Assembly: GCA_902762325.1 (NCBI GenBank)
Contig: CACWNV010000024.1
Location: 1 to 42,582 of the forward strand
Reading direction: 5' to 3'
Source of the DNA: an uncultured Prevotellaceae bacterium
GTDB taxonomy: Bacteria; Bacteroidota; Bacteroidia; Bacteroidales; Bacteroidaceae
Length of the DNA: 42,582 nucleotides
Within the stretch, counting starts at the first letter, position 1; each line of letters begins with the position of its first letter. The position numbers and the translations under genes were made by a program. Positions 25,334-34,444 of this stretch are shown here, one piece after another. The notes under the pieces were generated by a model. It ran no database searches. It was given only the letters and a program-made list of their open reading frames with translations, and had not been told where the DNA came from.

Positions 25334-28300
25334 TTAATTAATCTGATATGACATATTTTCTTGTGAATTAATATACAGAATCAGTTTGTTACTCACATTA
25401 ATGGTCTTGTCCTTCGCATGCAGCAGGACATTATTTTTCTGTGTTGTATCTGTAATTTTGAAGTACAATTCAGTATTCCCGGGACTGTCAGCGATAATGT
25501 TCGAAATCTCATCAACGGTTTCTGGTGTCATAGAGGAACCTTTGAACGAAATGGTAAACTTCTCTATCTGGTTGTCTTTCACCGTCTGCAAATACTGAAT
25601 GTCTGACACGTAAAAACTGTATAATTTTTCATCGTACTTACGAGGCTGGCATTTACCACTAACGAAAACCGTACTTCCTTCAATCAGCAGTCCCTTCCAT
25701 TTGCCCCAGTCTTCACCAAACAAGGCGAATTCTCCCGTTCCTTCAAAATCTTCAATTGTAACAACGCCATAGGGCTTTCCATTCTTATAGAATTTTGATC
25801 TCACACCTGTTACGATACCACCTAACGTGACTTTCTCACGCTGTGCCAAGGATGACAGGTCAGACAATTCATTGCAATGTGTATTACAAACGGATTCAAG
25901 GATGAAGGAAAAGTCGTCAAGAGGATGAGCCGAGAGATAAATACCCACCAGTTCACGCTCTCGATTCAGCCGTTCAATCGTACTCCAAGCCTCAGCTTTG
26001 GGAATAGGAGGATTAGCGATTTCCACCATCTCGGTATCCCCGAAAAGTGAATTCTGTGCCTGAGCCTTCTCGTTCTGATATAACTGACCGTAACGAACAA
26101 TGACATCCAGGAAAGACTGGCCTCTGCCATCCGTCACGAAAAAGCTCTCACGAGGGATGTTAAAGCTATCAAAGCCACCACTCAGAGCCAGACTCTCAAA
26201 AGCCTTACGATTGACAGCACCAATGTTTACCCGCTGGGCAAAGTCGTAGATGTCTTTGTATAATCCGTTTTTCTCGCGCTCCTCAATGATTGCCAGAGCA
26301 GCACCGTCACCCAAGCCCTTGATGGCAGCCAGGCCGAAACGGATTTCCCCTTTCTTGTTCACACCAAACTTCTCGTAACTCTCGTTAACATCAGGACCAA
26401 GCGTTGCAATACCCAATGACTTACACTCGTCCATCAGCTTGGTAATCTCTGTTATCTGGTCACGTCGACGACTCATAATTGCCGCCATGAACTCTGCCGG
26501 GTAATTGGCTTTCAGGTATGCCGTCTGGAAAGCCACCCATGAGTAACAGGCTGCATGACTCTTGTTGAAGGCATAGGAAGCAAACTTCTCCCAGTCACCC
26601 CATATCTTATCAAGCACGGCAGGATCGTGTCCGTTTTTCATGCCGCCTTCAATAAACATCGGCTTCATTTCGTCGACAATCTTCTTTTTCTTCTTACCCA
26701 TTGCCTTACGCAAGGCATCGCTCTGGCCACGTGTGAAGTTAGCCAACTGACGGGACAATAGCATCACCTGTTCCTGATAGACGGTAATGCCATACGTGTC
26801 TTTCAGATACTTCTCCATACAGGGAATATCATATTCTATCGGCTCGCGGCCAGCCTTTCTGGCAATGAATGAAGGAATATACTCCATTGGTCCAGGACGA
26901 TAAAGCGCATTCATTGCAATGAGATCTTCGAACACCGTAGGTTTCAGTTCACGAAGATACTTCTGCATACCTGCCGACTCAAACTGGAATGTACCGATTG
27001 TACGCCCCTCCTGATAGAGTTTGTAAGTCTTCTTGTCGTCAATGGGTATATTGTCGAGGTCAATATCTATACCTTTTGTTATTTTAATATTGGCTACCGC
27101 CTCCTTCAACTCGGAAAGAGTCTTCAAGCCAAGAAAGTCCATCTTAATCAGTCCTGTCGACTCAATGACATGACCATCATACTGGGTGCAATTGGTCTTA
27201 AATCCTTTGAAGTCAGGGTCATCAGCTGTTGATACCGGCACCCAGTCACTAATAGGATCACGACAGATGATGAACCCGCAGGCATGAATACCTGTGCCAC
27301 GCACCGTACCTTCAAGCATCTTCGCATACTTGATCGTATTGCTCAACTTCTCATCCGCAGAAGCCTCAGCATCACGCAACTCAGGCGTACATTTGATGGC
27401 ATTGGGCAGGTTCATCTTCATTCCATCAGGCAGACGGTCGGGAATAGCCTTACAAAGAGCATCAGACACATCAAGCGGAAGCTTTTCGACACGTGCAACA
27501 TCCCTAATGGAGTTCTTCGTAGCCATCGAGCTGTAAGTAATAATATGAGCACAATTCTCATGGCCATATTTATCCTCCACCCATTTCAGCACCTTTCCTC
27601 TTCCATCATCATCAAAGTCTGTATCAATATCTGGAAGAGATATACGGTCAGGATTCAGGAAACGCTCAAAAAGCAGATCGTACTTCAACGGGTCTATCTT
27701 TGTAATGCCAAGACAATAGGCCACCACCGAACCGGCAGCTGAGCCACGACCAGGTCCCACCATCACCCCTAATTCATTTCGTGCAGAATTAATAAAGTCC
27801 TGAACGATAAGGAAATAACCAGGGAATCCCATCGTCTTCATAATATGCAGTTCGAAACGGATGCGGTCATCTATCTCCTTGGATAGAGGCATAGGATAAC
27901 GTTTGGCAGCACCTTCATAGGCAAGCTTTGCCAAATAGTCGGCTTCAAACTTAATACGATAGAGTTTGTCGTATCCACCCAGATGGTTAACTTTATCTTC
28001 TCCTTCTTTCTGCGGGAGCTTATTGTTGCCGTTCTCATCACTTGTAAATTCATCGAACAACTGCTGCTTGGTAAACTTTTGCCGCCATTGTTCTTCGGTA
28101 CCGAAATCCTCAGGTATTGGGAAGAACGGCATAATCGGATCATGATTGAGGTTATACTCCTCAACCTTATCCAAAATCTCTAAGGTGTTGGAAAGGGCTT
28201 CGGGTATATCGGCAAAAACTTCGTTCATCTCCTCCTTCGTCTTGAACCACTCCTGCTTGGAATATAGCATGCGATTGGGATCATCAAGCTCCTGATGAGT

Positions 28301-29041
28301 ACTCAGGCATAACAGATGGTCGTGTGCCTCTGCATTGTCCTTATCCACGAAATGGGCATCATTGGTACAGACAAGCTTTATGCCATACTCTTGTGCCAAT
28401 TCTATCAGCACCTTGTTTGCTTTCTCCTGTAAAGGAAATGTTTCCCGGTTGGCACGAATTTTCGGGTCTTTTACCTCATGACGCTGCAACTCCAGATAAT
28501 AGTCATCTCCAAACACTCGGTGATACCATTCAATAGCTTCACGTGCACCGGCAATATCACCTTTTAATATCTTATGTGGCACTTCACCGGCTATACAGGC
28601 AGAGCAGACTATCAAGTCTTCATGATATTTCTCCAAATCTGCACGGTCGGTACGTGGGCGCTGATAGAATCCGTCAACCCACGAACGGCTGACCAATTTA
28701 ATCAGATTCTTATAGCCATGATAGTTTTTTGCCAGTACAATGAGGTGATAGCCACTAAGATCTCCCTTGTCTTTCACCTTGTCTTCCTTCCGTCTGTGAG
28801 CCACATACATCTCACATCCGAAGATAGGCTTAAAAAGTTCAAGTCCTAACTTTTTACGGCCTGAGTTCACTTCAGCACAATAATCGAAGAATTCCTTGAT
28901 GCCGAACATGTCTCCATGATCAGTAATGGCCATGCCGCGCATTCCATTTGCAACCGCCTTGTCAACAAGTCGCTTAATGCTCGACTGACCATCAAGAATA
29001 GAATAATATGTATGTACGTGTAAATGGACAAAATCCTCCAT
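25334..29041 (-). CDS. dnaE: DNA polymerase III subunit alpha
   Basis: A 1235-residue replicative polymerase. The PHP domain has HLHVHTYYSILDG (6-18) and ITDHGDMFG (39-47). The palm has GPGRGSAAGS (429-438) and catalytic Asp471/473/475 in PDIDTDF. Finger and beta-binding regions follow (YQEQVMLLSRQLA, RKAMGKKK, FNKSHAACYSWVAFQTAYLKA). A helix-hairpin-helix (AAIKGLGDGAALAI) precedes a C-terminal OB fold (VTLGGIVTGVRSKFYKNGKP). The insertion near 305-350 (EDFGTEEQWRQKF ...) is unlike the E. coli form and appears to be typical of Bacteroidetes. Intact and essential; divergent from psd. Confidence 0.96.
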   Translation of the reverse strand: MEDFVHLHVHTYYSILDGQSSIKRLVDKAVANGMRGMAITDHGDMFGIKEFFDYCAEVNSGRKKLGLELFKPIFGCEMYVAHRRKEDKVKDKGDLSGYHLIVLAKNYHGYKNLIKLVSRSWVDGFYQRPRTDRADLEKYHEDLIVCSACIAGEVPHKILKGDIAGAREAIEWYHRVFGDDYYLELQRHEVKDPKIRANRETFPLQEKANKVLIELAQEYGIKLVCTNDAHFVDKDNAEAHDHLLCLSTHQELDDPNRMLYSKQEWFKTKEEMNEVFADIPEALSNTLEILDKVEEYNLNHDPIMPFFPIPEDFGTEEQWRQKFTKQQLFDEFTSDENGNNKLPQKEGEDKVNHLGGYDKLYRIKFEADYLAKLAYEGAAKRYPMPLSKEIDDRIRFELHIMKTMGFPGYFLIVQDFINSARNELGVMVGPGRGSAAGSVVAYCLGITKIDPLKYDLLFERFLNPDRISLPDIDTDFDDDGRGKVLKWVEDKYGHENCAHIITYSSMATKNSIRDVARVEKLPLDVSDALCKAIPDRLPDGMKMNLPNAIKCTPELRDAEASADEKLSNTIKYAKMLEGTVRGTGIHACGFIICRDPISDWVPVSTADDPDFKGFKTNCTQYDGHVIESTGLIKMDFLGLKTLSELKEAVANIKITKGIDIDLDNIPIDDKKTYKLYQEGRTIGTFQFESAGMQKYLRELKPTVFEDLIAMNALYRPGPMEYIPSFIARKAGREPIEYDIPCMEKYLKDTYGITVYQEQVMLLSRQLANFTRGQSDALRKAMGKKKKKIVDEMKPMFIEGGMKNGHDPAVLDKIWGDWEKFASYAFNKSHAACYSWVAFQTAYLKANYPAEFMAAIMSRRRDQITEITKLMDECKSLGIATLGPDVNESYEKFGVNKKGEIRFGLAAIKGLGDGAALAIIEEREKNGLYKDIYDFAQRVNIGAVNRKAFESLALSGGFDSFNIPRESFFVTDGRGQSFLDVIVRYGQLYQNEKAQAQNSLFGDTEMVEIANPPIPKAEAWSTIERLNRERELVGIYLSAHPLDDFSFILESVCNTHCNELSDLSSLAQREKVTLGGIVTGVRSKFYKNGKPYGVVTIEDFEGTGEFALFGEDWGKWKGLLIEGSTVFVSGKCQPRKYDEKLYSFYVSDIQYLQTVKDNQIEKFTISFKGSSMTPETVDEISNIIADSPGNTELYFKITDTTQKNNVLLHAKDKTINVSNKLILYINSQENMSYQIN

Positions 29042-29069
29042 GCTGATAGTTGTTTTCGTTTTTGAGGTG

Positions 29070-29101
29070 TAAAGTTACTGTATTCACCTGACATTACCAA
29101 A
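29070..29101 (-). promoter_or_regulatory. Promoter of dnaE
   Basis: On the minus strand, TTTG (29098-29101), 20 bp, TAACTTTA (29070-29077). The last base departs from consensus. Confidence 0.5.
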
Positions 29102-29117
29102 AGAATGAGAGTAAAAA

Positions 29118-29149
29118 TTTGCTGAATAAATAAAAAAATATTACCTTTG
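29118..29149 (+). promoter_or_regulatory. Promoter of psd-pssA-DUF4834
   Basis: TTTG (29118-29121), 20 bp, TACCTTTG (29142-29149), giving a leader of about 21 nt before the ATG at 29176. Confidence 0.65.
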
Positions 29150-29175
29150 CATCCGTCATTCAGTATGAAGATTTC

Positions 29176-29868
29176 ATGGGAAAAAGAATAAAGAAACTAA
29201 AAAAGATACGCCTACATAGAGAAGGTACTAATACATTGTTTGTTGTACTGATAACTTTCATTGTAATTGGTGCATTACTTTTATATTTTGGAGGAAACAA
29301 TTGGCTATTTAAAGGATTCATAGCACTCGCTGCTATCATCTATGCAATAATCGTCAATTTCTTCCGATGCCCTATTCGTTATTTTCCCAGCGAAGATACC
29401 GATAAAATCGTTGTAGCTCCTGCTGATGGTAGAATCGTCGTCATCGAGGAAGTGGAAGAAAATGATTATTTCCACGAGAAACGATTGATGATTAGTATCT
29501 TTATGAGTCCCTTCAACGTACATGCCAACTGGTTTCCTGTTGACGGAAAGGTAAAATCTGTTCACCATTTTAAGGGGAACTACCATAAGGCTTGGCTCCC
29601 GAAAGCAAGCGAGGAGAATGAACATGCCGACGTGATGATTACAACACCCGAAGGAGTGGATGTTCTCTGTCGTCAGATTGCAGGAGCTATCGCCCGACGT
29701 ATTGTCACCTATGCCGAGGAGAATGAAGAATGCTATATTGACGAGCATCTGGGCTTTATCAAACTTGGTTCACGTGTGGACGTTTATCTGCCCATCGGTA
29801 CTGAAGTGTGTGTAAAGATGGGACAAAGAACAACAGGTAATCAAACTATCATTGCCAAGTTAGCATGA
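29176..29868 (+). CDS. psd: Phosphatidylserine decarboxylase proenzyme (short form)
   Basis: A 230-residue membrane-associated pyruvoyl enzyme that makes phosphatidylethanolamine. Two hydrophobic segments lie at about 19-38 and 44-62. The conserved blocks are [29 protein letters not shown] and the self-cleavage site [10 protein letters not shown], where Gly198-Ser199 would split into beta and alpha chains. The length and LGSRVD form fit the short Psd family. Its ATGA overlaps the pssA start by 4 nt. Confidence 0.92.
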   Translation: MGKRIKKLKKIRLHREGTNTLFVVLITFIVIGALLLYFGGNNWLFKGFIALAAIIYAIIVNFFRCPIRYFPSEDTDKIVVAPADGRIVVIEEVEENDYFHEKRLMISIFMSPFNVHANWFPVDGKVKSVHHFKGNYHKAWLPKASEENEHADVMITTPEGVDVLCRQIAGAIARRIVTYAEENEECYIDEHLGFIKLGSRVDVYLPIGTEVCVKMGQRTTGNQTIIAKLA

Positions 29869-30557
29869 AAAGGCATATCCCCAACACCATTACCTGCTGC
29901 AACCTGATTTCTGGCTGCATTGCTATTTCTTATGCTCTGGCAGGTGACCCACGAATGGCTCTTCTTTTCATTATCATCGGAGCAGTCTTCGATTTCTTTG
30001 ACGGGATGGTGGCACGCCTTCTTCATGTATCTTCTCCTATCGGCAAGGAACTTGACTCTCTTGCTGACGTTGTGACATTCGGCGTAGCTCCATCGGCAAT
30101 CATCTTTTCGGAATTGTGCATTATCAATTTTCCTTCCGCATTGGAACCCCTCAGGTTATATATTCCCTATCTCGCATTCATCGTAGCTGCATTCTCTGCA
30201 CTCCGATTGGCAAAGTTTAATCTTGATGAAAGGCAGACCACATCTTTCATCGGACTACCAACTCCTGCTAATGCATTGTTCTGGGGATCTTTTGTGATTG
30301 GCTGGGCTCCCATGATTGAATCCAGCAAATGGGCACTGATTATTATCCTTGCCATGATTGCCCTTAGTAGCTGGCTACTCATTGCAGAGATTCCATTGTT
30401 CGCTTTGAAGTTTAAGAATTGGGGGTGGAATGGAAATAAGATAAAGTATATCTTCCTTCTCTCATGCGTTCCTTTATTGCTTCTTTTAGGAATAAAAGCA
30501 TTCGCCATCATCATCGCATGGTATGTGATACTTTCTATAACAACAACCGAATCATAA
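29865..30557 (+). CDS. pssA: CDP-diacylglycerol--serine O-phosphatidyltransferase
   Basis: A 230-residue multi-pass membrane enzyme. The CDP-alcohol phosphatidyltransferase motif D-x2-DG-x2-AR-x8-G-x3-D-x3-D is complete: Asp43, Asp46-Gly47, Ala50-Arg51, Gly60, Asp64, Asp68. It makes phosphatidylserine, the substrate of the enzyme encoded just upstream, so consecutive steps of PE synthesis are coupled in one operon. Confidence 0.94.
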   Translation: MKRHIPNTITCCNLISGCIAISYALAGDPRMALLFIIIGAVFDFFDGMVARLLHVSSPIGKELDSLADVVTFGVAPSAIIFSELCIINFPSALEPLRLYIPYLAFIVAAFSALRLAKFNLDERQTTSFIGLPTPANALFWGSFVIGWAPMIESSKWALIIILAMIALSSWLLIAEIPLFALKFKNWGWNGNKIKYIFLLSCVPLLLLLGIKAFAIIIAWYVILSITTTES

Positions 30558-30567
30558 AACATTTGGC

Positions 30568-30831
30568 ATGGGTGCGTTTTTCTCTTTCATATTCTTCTTC
30601 ATACTTGTCATCCTTTTTATCGGGTTGATTCTCGTCCTGACTGTGTTTAATAAGGTACGTGATGCTTTCCGCCAGTTGAAAGGTCAGACACCCGAGCAGG
30701 ACAACAACACTCATATCAATGGAAATGTTGTGATTGACCGTCGTGACCCTTCACAGGTCAACAAAAAAATCATTCCTAAGGATGAAGGAGAATACGTTGA
30801 CTTTGAAGAAGAAAAGAGCAATAACGAGTAA
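30568..30831 (+). CDS. DUF4834 family membrane protein
   Basis: An 87-residue protein with a strongly hydrophobic, Phe-rich helix (about 3-27), a short basic segment, and a polar tail ending in an acidic stretch. The C-terminal pattern DRRDPSQVNKKIIPKDEGEYVDFEEE fits DUF4834, a small Bacteroidetes family of unknown function. It lies 10 bp after pssA, so it is probably the third gene of that operon. Confidence 0.75.
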   Translation: MGAFFSFIFFFILVILFIGLILVLTVFNKVRDAFRQLKGQTPEQDNNTHINGNVVIDRRDPSQVNKKIIPKDEGEYVDFEEEKSNNE

Positions 30832-30846
30832 ATTTCTGATTCTTTT

Positions 30847-31920
30847 TCACGATTTAGAAGTAACACCTATCCACTTGAAGAGTTTGTATTTTACAAACCA
30901 ACTGAACAGAATAGACACTCCTAATCCCGCAATACTTGTGCCCCAGTATAACAAGTGAGGATTGCTGATTATTCTTTCGAAATGCAATTCTTCAATAGCC
31001 CTGAACATCAGCATGTGGCATAAGTAGATTTCCATGGAAATATCACTGATGAATCTCATCACCTTATTATCTAACAACTTGAAGTTTCCAAATTGAATAC
31101 CACCTGTAAGTGCATAAAGAAGCATCAAGGAAAAGATAAGCAACCAAAACAAAAAATGATTGCCAAAGATTTTTTCTGGATTAAAAGATAATTGAATAGC
31201 AATTGCCGCAACTCCCATTAACAGCCACACATATTTAAATCTCTCTTTCCTTAAAGCCTTTCTATAAAGATAGATGAGTCCACCTGCCATAAAGAATGGA
31301 AAATTACAAATGGCATTTGTATATAACAGACTATTCACATAACTGTCTTTTGGCAAAATAGATTTACTATAATAATCCAAGAAAAGACAGAACAATATGG
31401 ATATTACCATTGAAAACCATGCTCGCCTCTTGTTTTGCAGAAGATAGACAAACCAAGGGAAAACCATGTAAAACACAAACACCAAACCGATAAACCATCC
31501 CACACCTATGACATGAAGTGACATTGGCAGGAAGTTGAAAGCAAGTGTTAGGTCTGCAAATCCCTCAAACAAGGAAGATAGAGAGGGAGAAACCGCCACA
31601 TCAAGAATCACAAGCAAAGCGAAGAAAGGCCATATACGACTATATCGCTTTGAATAAAAGCGCTCCACATCGAATTGACACTTCCCGTTCTCAACATTGA
31701 AACGTGAGAAGTAACCACAACACATCGAAAAGGAACTGATGATGAAGAAGAGCTTAACGATTGCCCCTATAGAAGTTAAAACTGTTCCATACAAAAAAGA
31801 AGAATCACTCAAAACAGTCTTTGTTTCTTCTGAAAGATTCAGATAGTAATGCATCAACAATATACATATTGCCGCAATTGCTCTCAAGCCATTCAGACTT
31901 TCATATCTTTCACGCTCCAT
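30847..31920 (-). CDS. Acyltransferase family (OafA/AT3-like) membrane protein
   Basis: A 357-residue integral membrane protein with about ten membrane helices. The N-terminus has the AT3 start SLNGLRAIAAICILLMHYY (Arg13, His24), and later RYSRIWPFFALLV matches the conserved R-x-x-R-I-x-P motif. These enzymes move acetyl or other acyl groups onto surface sugars. The acceptor is unknown. The gene is more AT-rich than its neighbours and stands alone, convergent to DUF4834 with only 15 bp between them, which suggests an acquired gene. Confidence 0.85.
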   Translation of the reverse strand: MERERYESLNGLRAIAAICILLMHYYLNLSEETKTVLSDSSFLYGTVLTSIGAIVKLFFIISSFSMCCGYFSRFNVENGKCQFDVERFYSKRYSRIWPFFALLVILDVAVSPSLSSLFEGFADLTLAFNFLPMSLHVIGVGWFIGLVFVFYMVFPWFVYLLQNKRRAWFSMVISILFCLFLDYYSKSILPKDSYVNSLLYTNAICNFPFFMAGGLIYLYRKALRKERFKYVWLLMGVAAIAIQLSFNPEKIFGNHFLFWLLIFSLMLLYALTGGIQFGNFKLLDNKVMRFISDISMEIYLCHMLMFRAIEELHFERIISNPHLLYWGTSIAGLGVSILFSWFVKYKLFKWIGVTSKS

Positions 31921-31978
31921 CTTCGTTTTTGTGGTTTTGATATTTCTAAATTAGGGACAAGTCAGTTAAGTACTTTTC

Positions 31979-32016
31979 CCGTAGCAATTGCTTTCACAAG
32001 AAACCAATTGCTACGG
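31979..32016. terminator. 12-bp perfect hairpin downstream of pyrH
   Basis: CCGTAGCAATTG (31979-31990) pairs exactly with 32005-32016 across a 14-nt loop. No clear T-run follows on either strand, so it may be an mRNA 3' stabilising hairpin rather than a classical terminator. It separates the yraN-birA-pyrH transcript from the acyltransferase gene. Confidence 0.5.
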
Positions 32017-32048
32017 AAAGACATTACCTGAAAGAGATGCCGGACACA

Positions 32049-32759
32049 TCATTTATGCACATACGTACCAATCTCTTCACCTTCCATGACACGACGCAGA
32101 TTGCCGACAACATCCATATTGAACACATAGATGGGCAGATTGTTGTCGCTGCACATCACGATGGCTGAGAGATCCATCACCTTAAGATTACGTGCCAGCA
32201 CTTCTGAGTAAGTGATGTCGTTAAACTTAGTTGCAGTAGGATCTTTTTCGGGGTCAGCAGTATAGACACCATCTACACGTGTTCCCTTCAGCATCACATC
32301 GGCTTCGATTTCAACACCACGCAGAGAGGAACCTGTGTCTGTAGTAAAATAAGGAGAACCCGTACCTGCAGAGAAGACGCATACATATCCATCGTTCATT
32401 GCATCAATCGCTTTCCATTTCGAATAAAATTCGCCGACAGGTTCCATGCGGATAGCCGTTAACACCTTGTTTTTCACGCCTACAGAATCCAGGGCAGAGC
32501 TGAGAGCCAACGAATTGATTACTGTTGCCATCATTCCCATCTGATCACCTTTCACACGGTCGAAGCCTTTGGAAGCGCCACTCAGTCCACGGAAGATATT
32601 ACCACCGCCAATGACAATCCCTATCTGTACGCCCATCTCATGAATCTCCTTGATCTGCTGGGCATATTCTGTCAGACGCTGAACGTCAATACCAAAACCA
32701 GAACCGGCAGCAAGACTCTCACCGCTCAGTTTCAATAATATTCTTTTAAATCTTGCCAT
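32049..32759 (-). CDS. pyrH: Uridylate kinase (UMP kinase)
   Basis: A 236-residue amino-acid-kinase-fold enzyme, normal length. Seen: RILLKLSGESL near the N-terminus, VIGGGNIFRG, DQMGMMATVINSLAL, and the C-terminal TDPEKDPTATKF and VMDLSAIVMC. It phosphorylates UMP to UDP in pyrimidine synthesis. Third gene of yraN-birA-pyrH, 15 bp after birA. Confidence 0.95.
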   Translation of the reverse strand: MARFKRILLKLSGESLAAGSGFGIDVQRLTEYAQQIKEIHEMGVQIGIVIGGGNIFRGLSGASKGFDRVKGDQMGMMATVINSLALSSALDSVGVKNKVLTAIRMEPVGEFYSKWKAIDAMNDGYVCVFSAGTGSPYFTTDTGSSLRGVEIEADVMLKGTRVDGVYTADPEKDPTATKFNDITYSEVLARNLKVMDLSAIVMCSDNNLPIYVFNMDVVGNLRRVMEGEEIGTYVHK

Positions 32760-32774
32760 TTGTATAACTATTAA

Positions 32775-33509
32775 TTATGATTTATCAATTATAAACTCTA
32801 CTTCCTTAAATGCATATTTACGGATCATTCCTTTCACGTCACGGAGTATTAATATTCCCGTTGGCTCCACACGGATGATCTCAGCTTCAAACAACCCTTC
32901 CGCATCCCGATACTGATATACTCCTTCTCTTCTATAGAGATGCTGAAGATAATTCTCAAGTATTCCTTCCTCATCTCCAGCAATCACTCTTTCATAATAC
33001 TTACGGAACGAAAGTAATATTTTATCAAGCACCTCGTCTGTAGAAACATTTCGACCCAGTACCTGGCAGAGCGAGACAGGATTGGGAGCATCACTGACAA
33101 ACACTTGCTGATTGACATTCAGTCCGATTCCAAAGATACAGTCTTTGATAAGACCTCCACTGAGTCTTGTTTCTATCAGTGTCCCGCTAATCTTCCGGTC
33201 TTTCCAATAGACATCATTGGGCCATTTCAGCGAAAAACCGTCAGCATAAGAGCTAAGTACTTCATACAAAGCCAGTCCGCCAGCCATGGAAAGCAGGAAC
33301 TGATGTGATGCCGGCACTTCAATCGGATGAACAAGGATGGAGAACAGCAGATTCTTTCCCGCTTCACTCTCCCATACATTCTTTCCGCACCCTTTCCCAG
33401 CAGTCTGGAAATCAGCCGTCACCACGACGATATCGTCATCTGTCGTGGGGTGATAGTCGCGCAGGTAGCGATTAGTGGAATCAATACACGAGCATCGGAT
33501 TAAACGCAT
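32775..33509 (-). CDS. birA: Biotin--[acetyl-CoA-carboxylase] ligase
   Basis: A 244-residue monofunctional biotin protein ligase without the N-terminal DNA-binding domain of E. coli BirA. Motifs: DSTNRYL, the biotinyl-AMP loop QTAGKGCGKNVWES (a variant of GRGRRG), SLKWPNDVYW and GIGLNVNQ. It attaches biotin to carboxylase carrier domains. Its start overlaps the yraN end by 29 nt, showing tight coupling. Confidence 0.92.
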   Translation of the reverse strand: MRLIRCSCIDSTNRYLRDYHPTTDDDIVVVTADFQTAGKGCGKNVWESEAGKNLLFSILVHPIEVPASHQFLLSMAGGLALYEVLSSYADGFSLKWPNDVYWKDRKISGTLIETRLSGGLIKDCIFGIGLNVNQQVFVSDAPNPVSLCQVLGRNVSTDEVLDKILLSFRKYYERVIAGDEEGILENYLQHLYRREGVYQYRDAEGLFEAEIIRVEPTGILILRDVKGMIRKYAFKEVEFIIDKS

Positions 33510-33858
33510 CTTCTAAATATTCGATAACAGGTATGTCGTTCTCATCACCCACAATGGTAAGCACGTCAAACCGCAATTCAAGATTTATCTTGTTCATCTT
33601 GACATACGCATTGGCAGCTATTCCGATGTTCCTGATTTTTCGATGGTCTACAGCCTGTTCTGGAGCTCTTACCAGATTTGACGTGCGTGTCTTCACCTCT
33701 ACAAACACCACGGTACGCATGTCCGGTGTCAATGCAATGATGTCTATATCTCGGTGTCCGATGCGCCAGTCACACTCTCTGATGGTATATCCTTTCTTAT
33801 GCAGAAAATTCACGGCTATCTCTTCGCCCCATTTTCCTAAATCATTATGCGCTGCCAT
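33481..33858 (-). CDS. YraN/UPF0102 family nuclease-fold protein
   Basis: A 125-residue protein with the PD-(D/E)XK-like core LGKWGEEIAVNFLHKKGY, RDIDIIAL and VVFVEVKTRTS (Asp, then E-V-K). The family is conserved in bacteria but poorly understood. I start it at 33858: the open frame extends to 33882, but a canonical promoter's -7 box lies at 33880-33887, so translation must begin downstream of it. Confidence 0.88.
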   Translation of the reverse strand: MAAHNDLGKWGEEIAVNFLHKKGYTIRECDWRIGHRDIDIIALTPDMRTVVFVEVKTRTSNLVRAPEQAVDHRKIRNIGIAANAYVKMNKINLELRFDVLTIVGDENDIPVIEYLEDAFNPMLVY

Positions 33859-33879
33859 AGTAGTCAGATTAAAGTCTTG

Positions 33880-33910
33880 CAAATATAGTGATTAATTTTC
33901 AAACGGCAAA
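33880..33910 (-). promoter_or_regulatory. Promoter of yraN-birA-pyrH
   Basis: On the minus strand, TTTG (33907-33910), exactly 19 bp, TATATTTG (33880-33887). Transcription would begin near 33875, giving a leader of about 17 nt. Confidence 0.75.
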
Positions 33911-33961
33911 AAGTATTAGCATTTTATTAGGATGACACACTCTACTCTCACAATTTATGCG

Positions 33962-33969
33962 TACATTTG
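33962..33969 (+). promoter_or_regulatory. -7 box for tadA
   Basis: TACATTTG matches TAnnTTTG, but no good -33 TTTG lies 19-20 bp upstream. It places the start site near 33974, which excludes the upstream in-frame ATG at 33932. Confidence 0.5.
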
Positions 33970-33988
33970 CACAAGATATTCTTTAGAC

Positions 33989-34435
33989 ATGGAAGAACAG
34001 GCAAAACACGACGAGCTGATGATGCGAAAGGCATTGTATGAGGCTGAACAGGCAAGAATGGCAGGTGAGATTCCCATTGGTGCCGTCATAGAGTGTAAAG
34101 GACAGATTATCTCGCGGGCACACAATCTGACGGAAACGCTTACAGATGTCACAGCTCATGCAGAGATGCAGGCTATCACGGCGGCAGCCAACGCGTTGGG
34201 CGGCAAGTATCTGACAGATTGCACCCTTTACGTGACTGTCGAGCCATGTGTCATGTGTGCAGGAGCCATCGGATGGGCTCAGATTGGCCGTCTCGTTTAC
34301 GGGACAGGTGATGAGAAACGCGGCTACAGACGTTTTGCGCCCGAAGCACTGCACAAGAAGTGTACAGTGACATCGGGCGTATTGGAGGAAGAATGCCGCA
34401 CACTCATGCAGCAGTTCTTCAAAGATAAACGATAA
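33989..34435 (+). CDS. tadA: tRNA-specific adenosine deaminase / nucleoside deaminase
   Basis: A 148-residue zinc deaminase with His57-Ala-Glu59 (TAHAEMQAI) and PCVMC (Cys87, Cys90), the complete HAE/PCxxC active site. The length and the region after PCVMC (AGAIGWAQIGRLVYG) fit TadA, which makes inosine at tRNA position 34. Guanine deaminase-like relatives are the alternative. I start at 33989 because the -7 box lies at 33962-33969. It converges on the lipoprotein gene with a 9-bp gap. Confidence 0.87.
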   Translation: MEEQAKHDELMMRKALYEAEQARMAGEIPIGAVIECKGQIISRAHNLTETLTDVTAHAEMQAITAAANALGGKYLTDCTLYVTVEPCVMCAGAIGWAQIGRLVYGTGDEKRGYRRFAPEALHKKCTVTSGVLEEECRTLMQQFFKDKR

Positions 34436-34444
34436 GAGAGGCCT

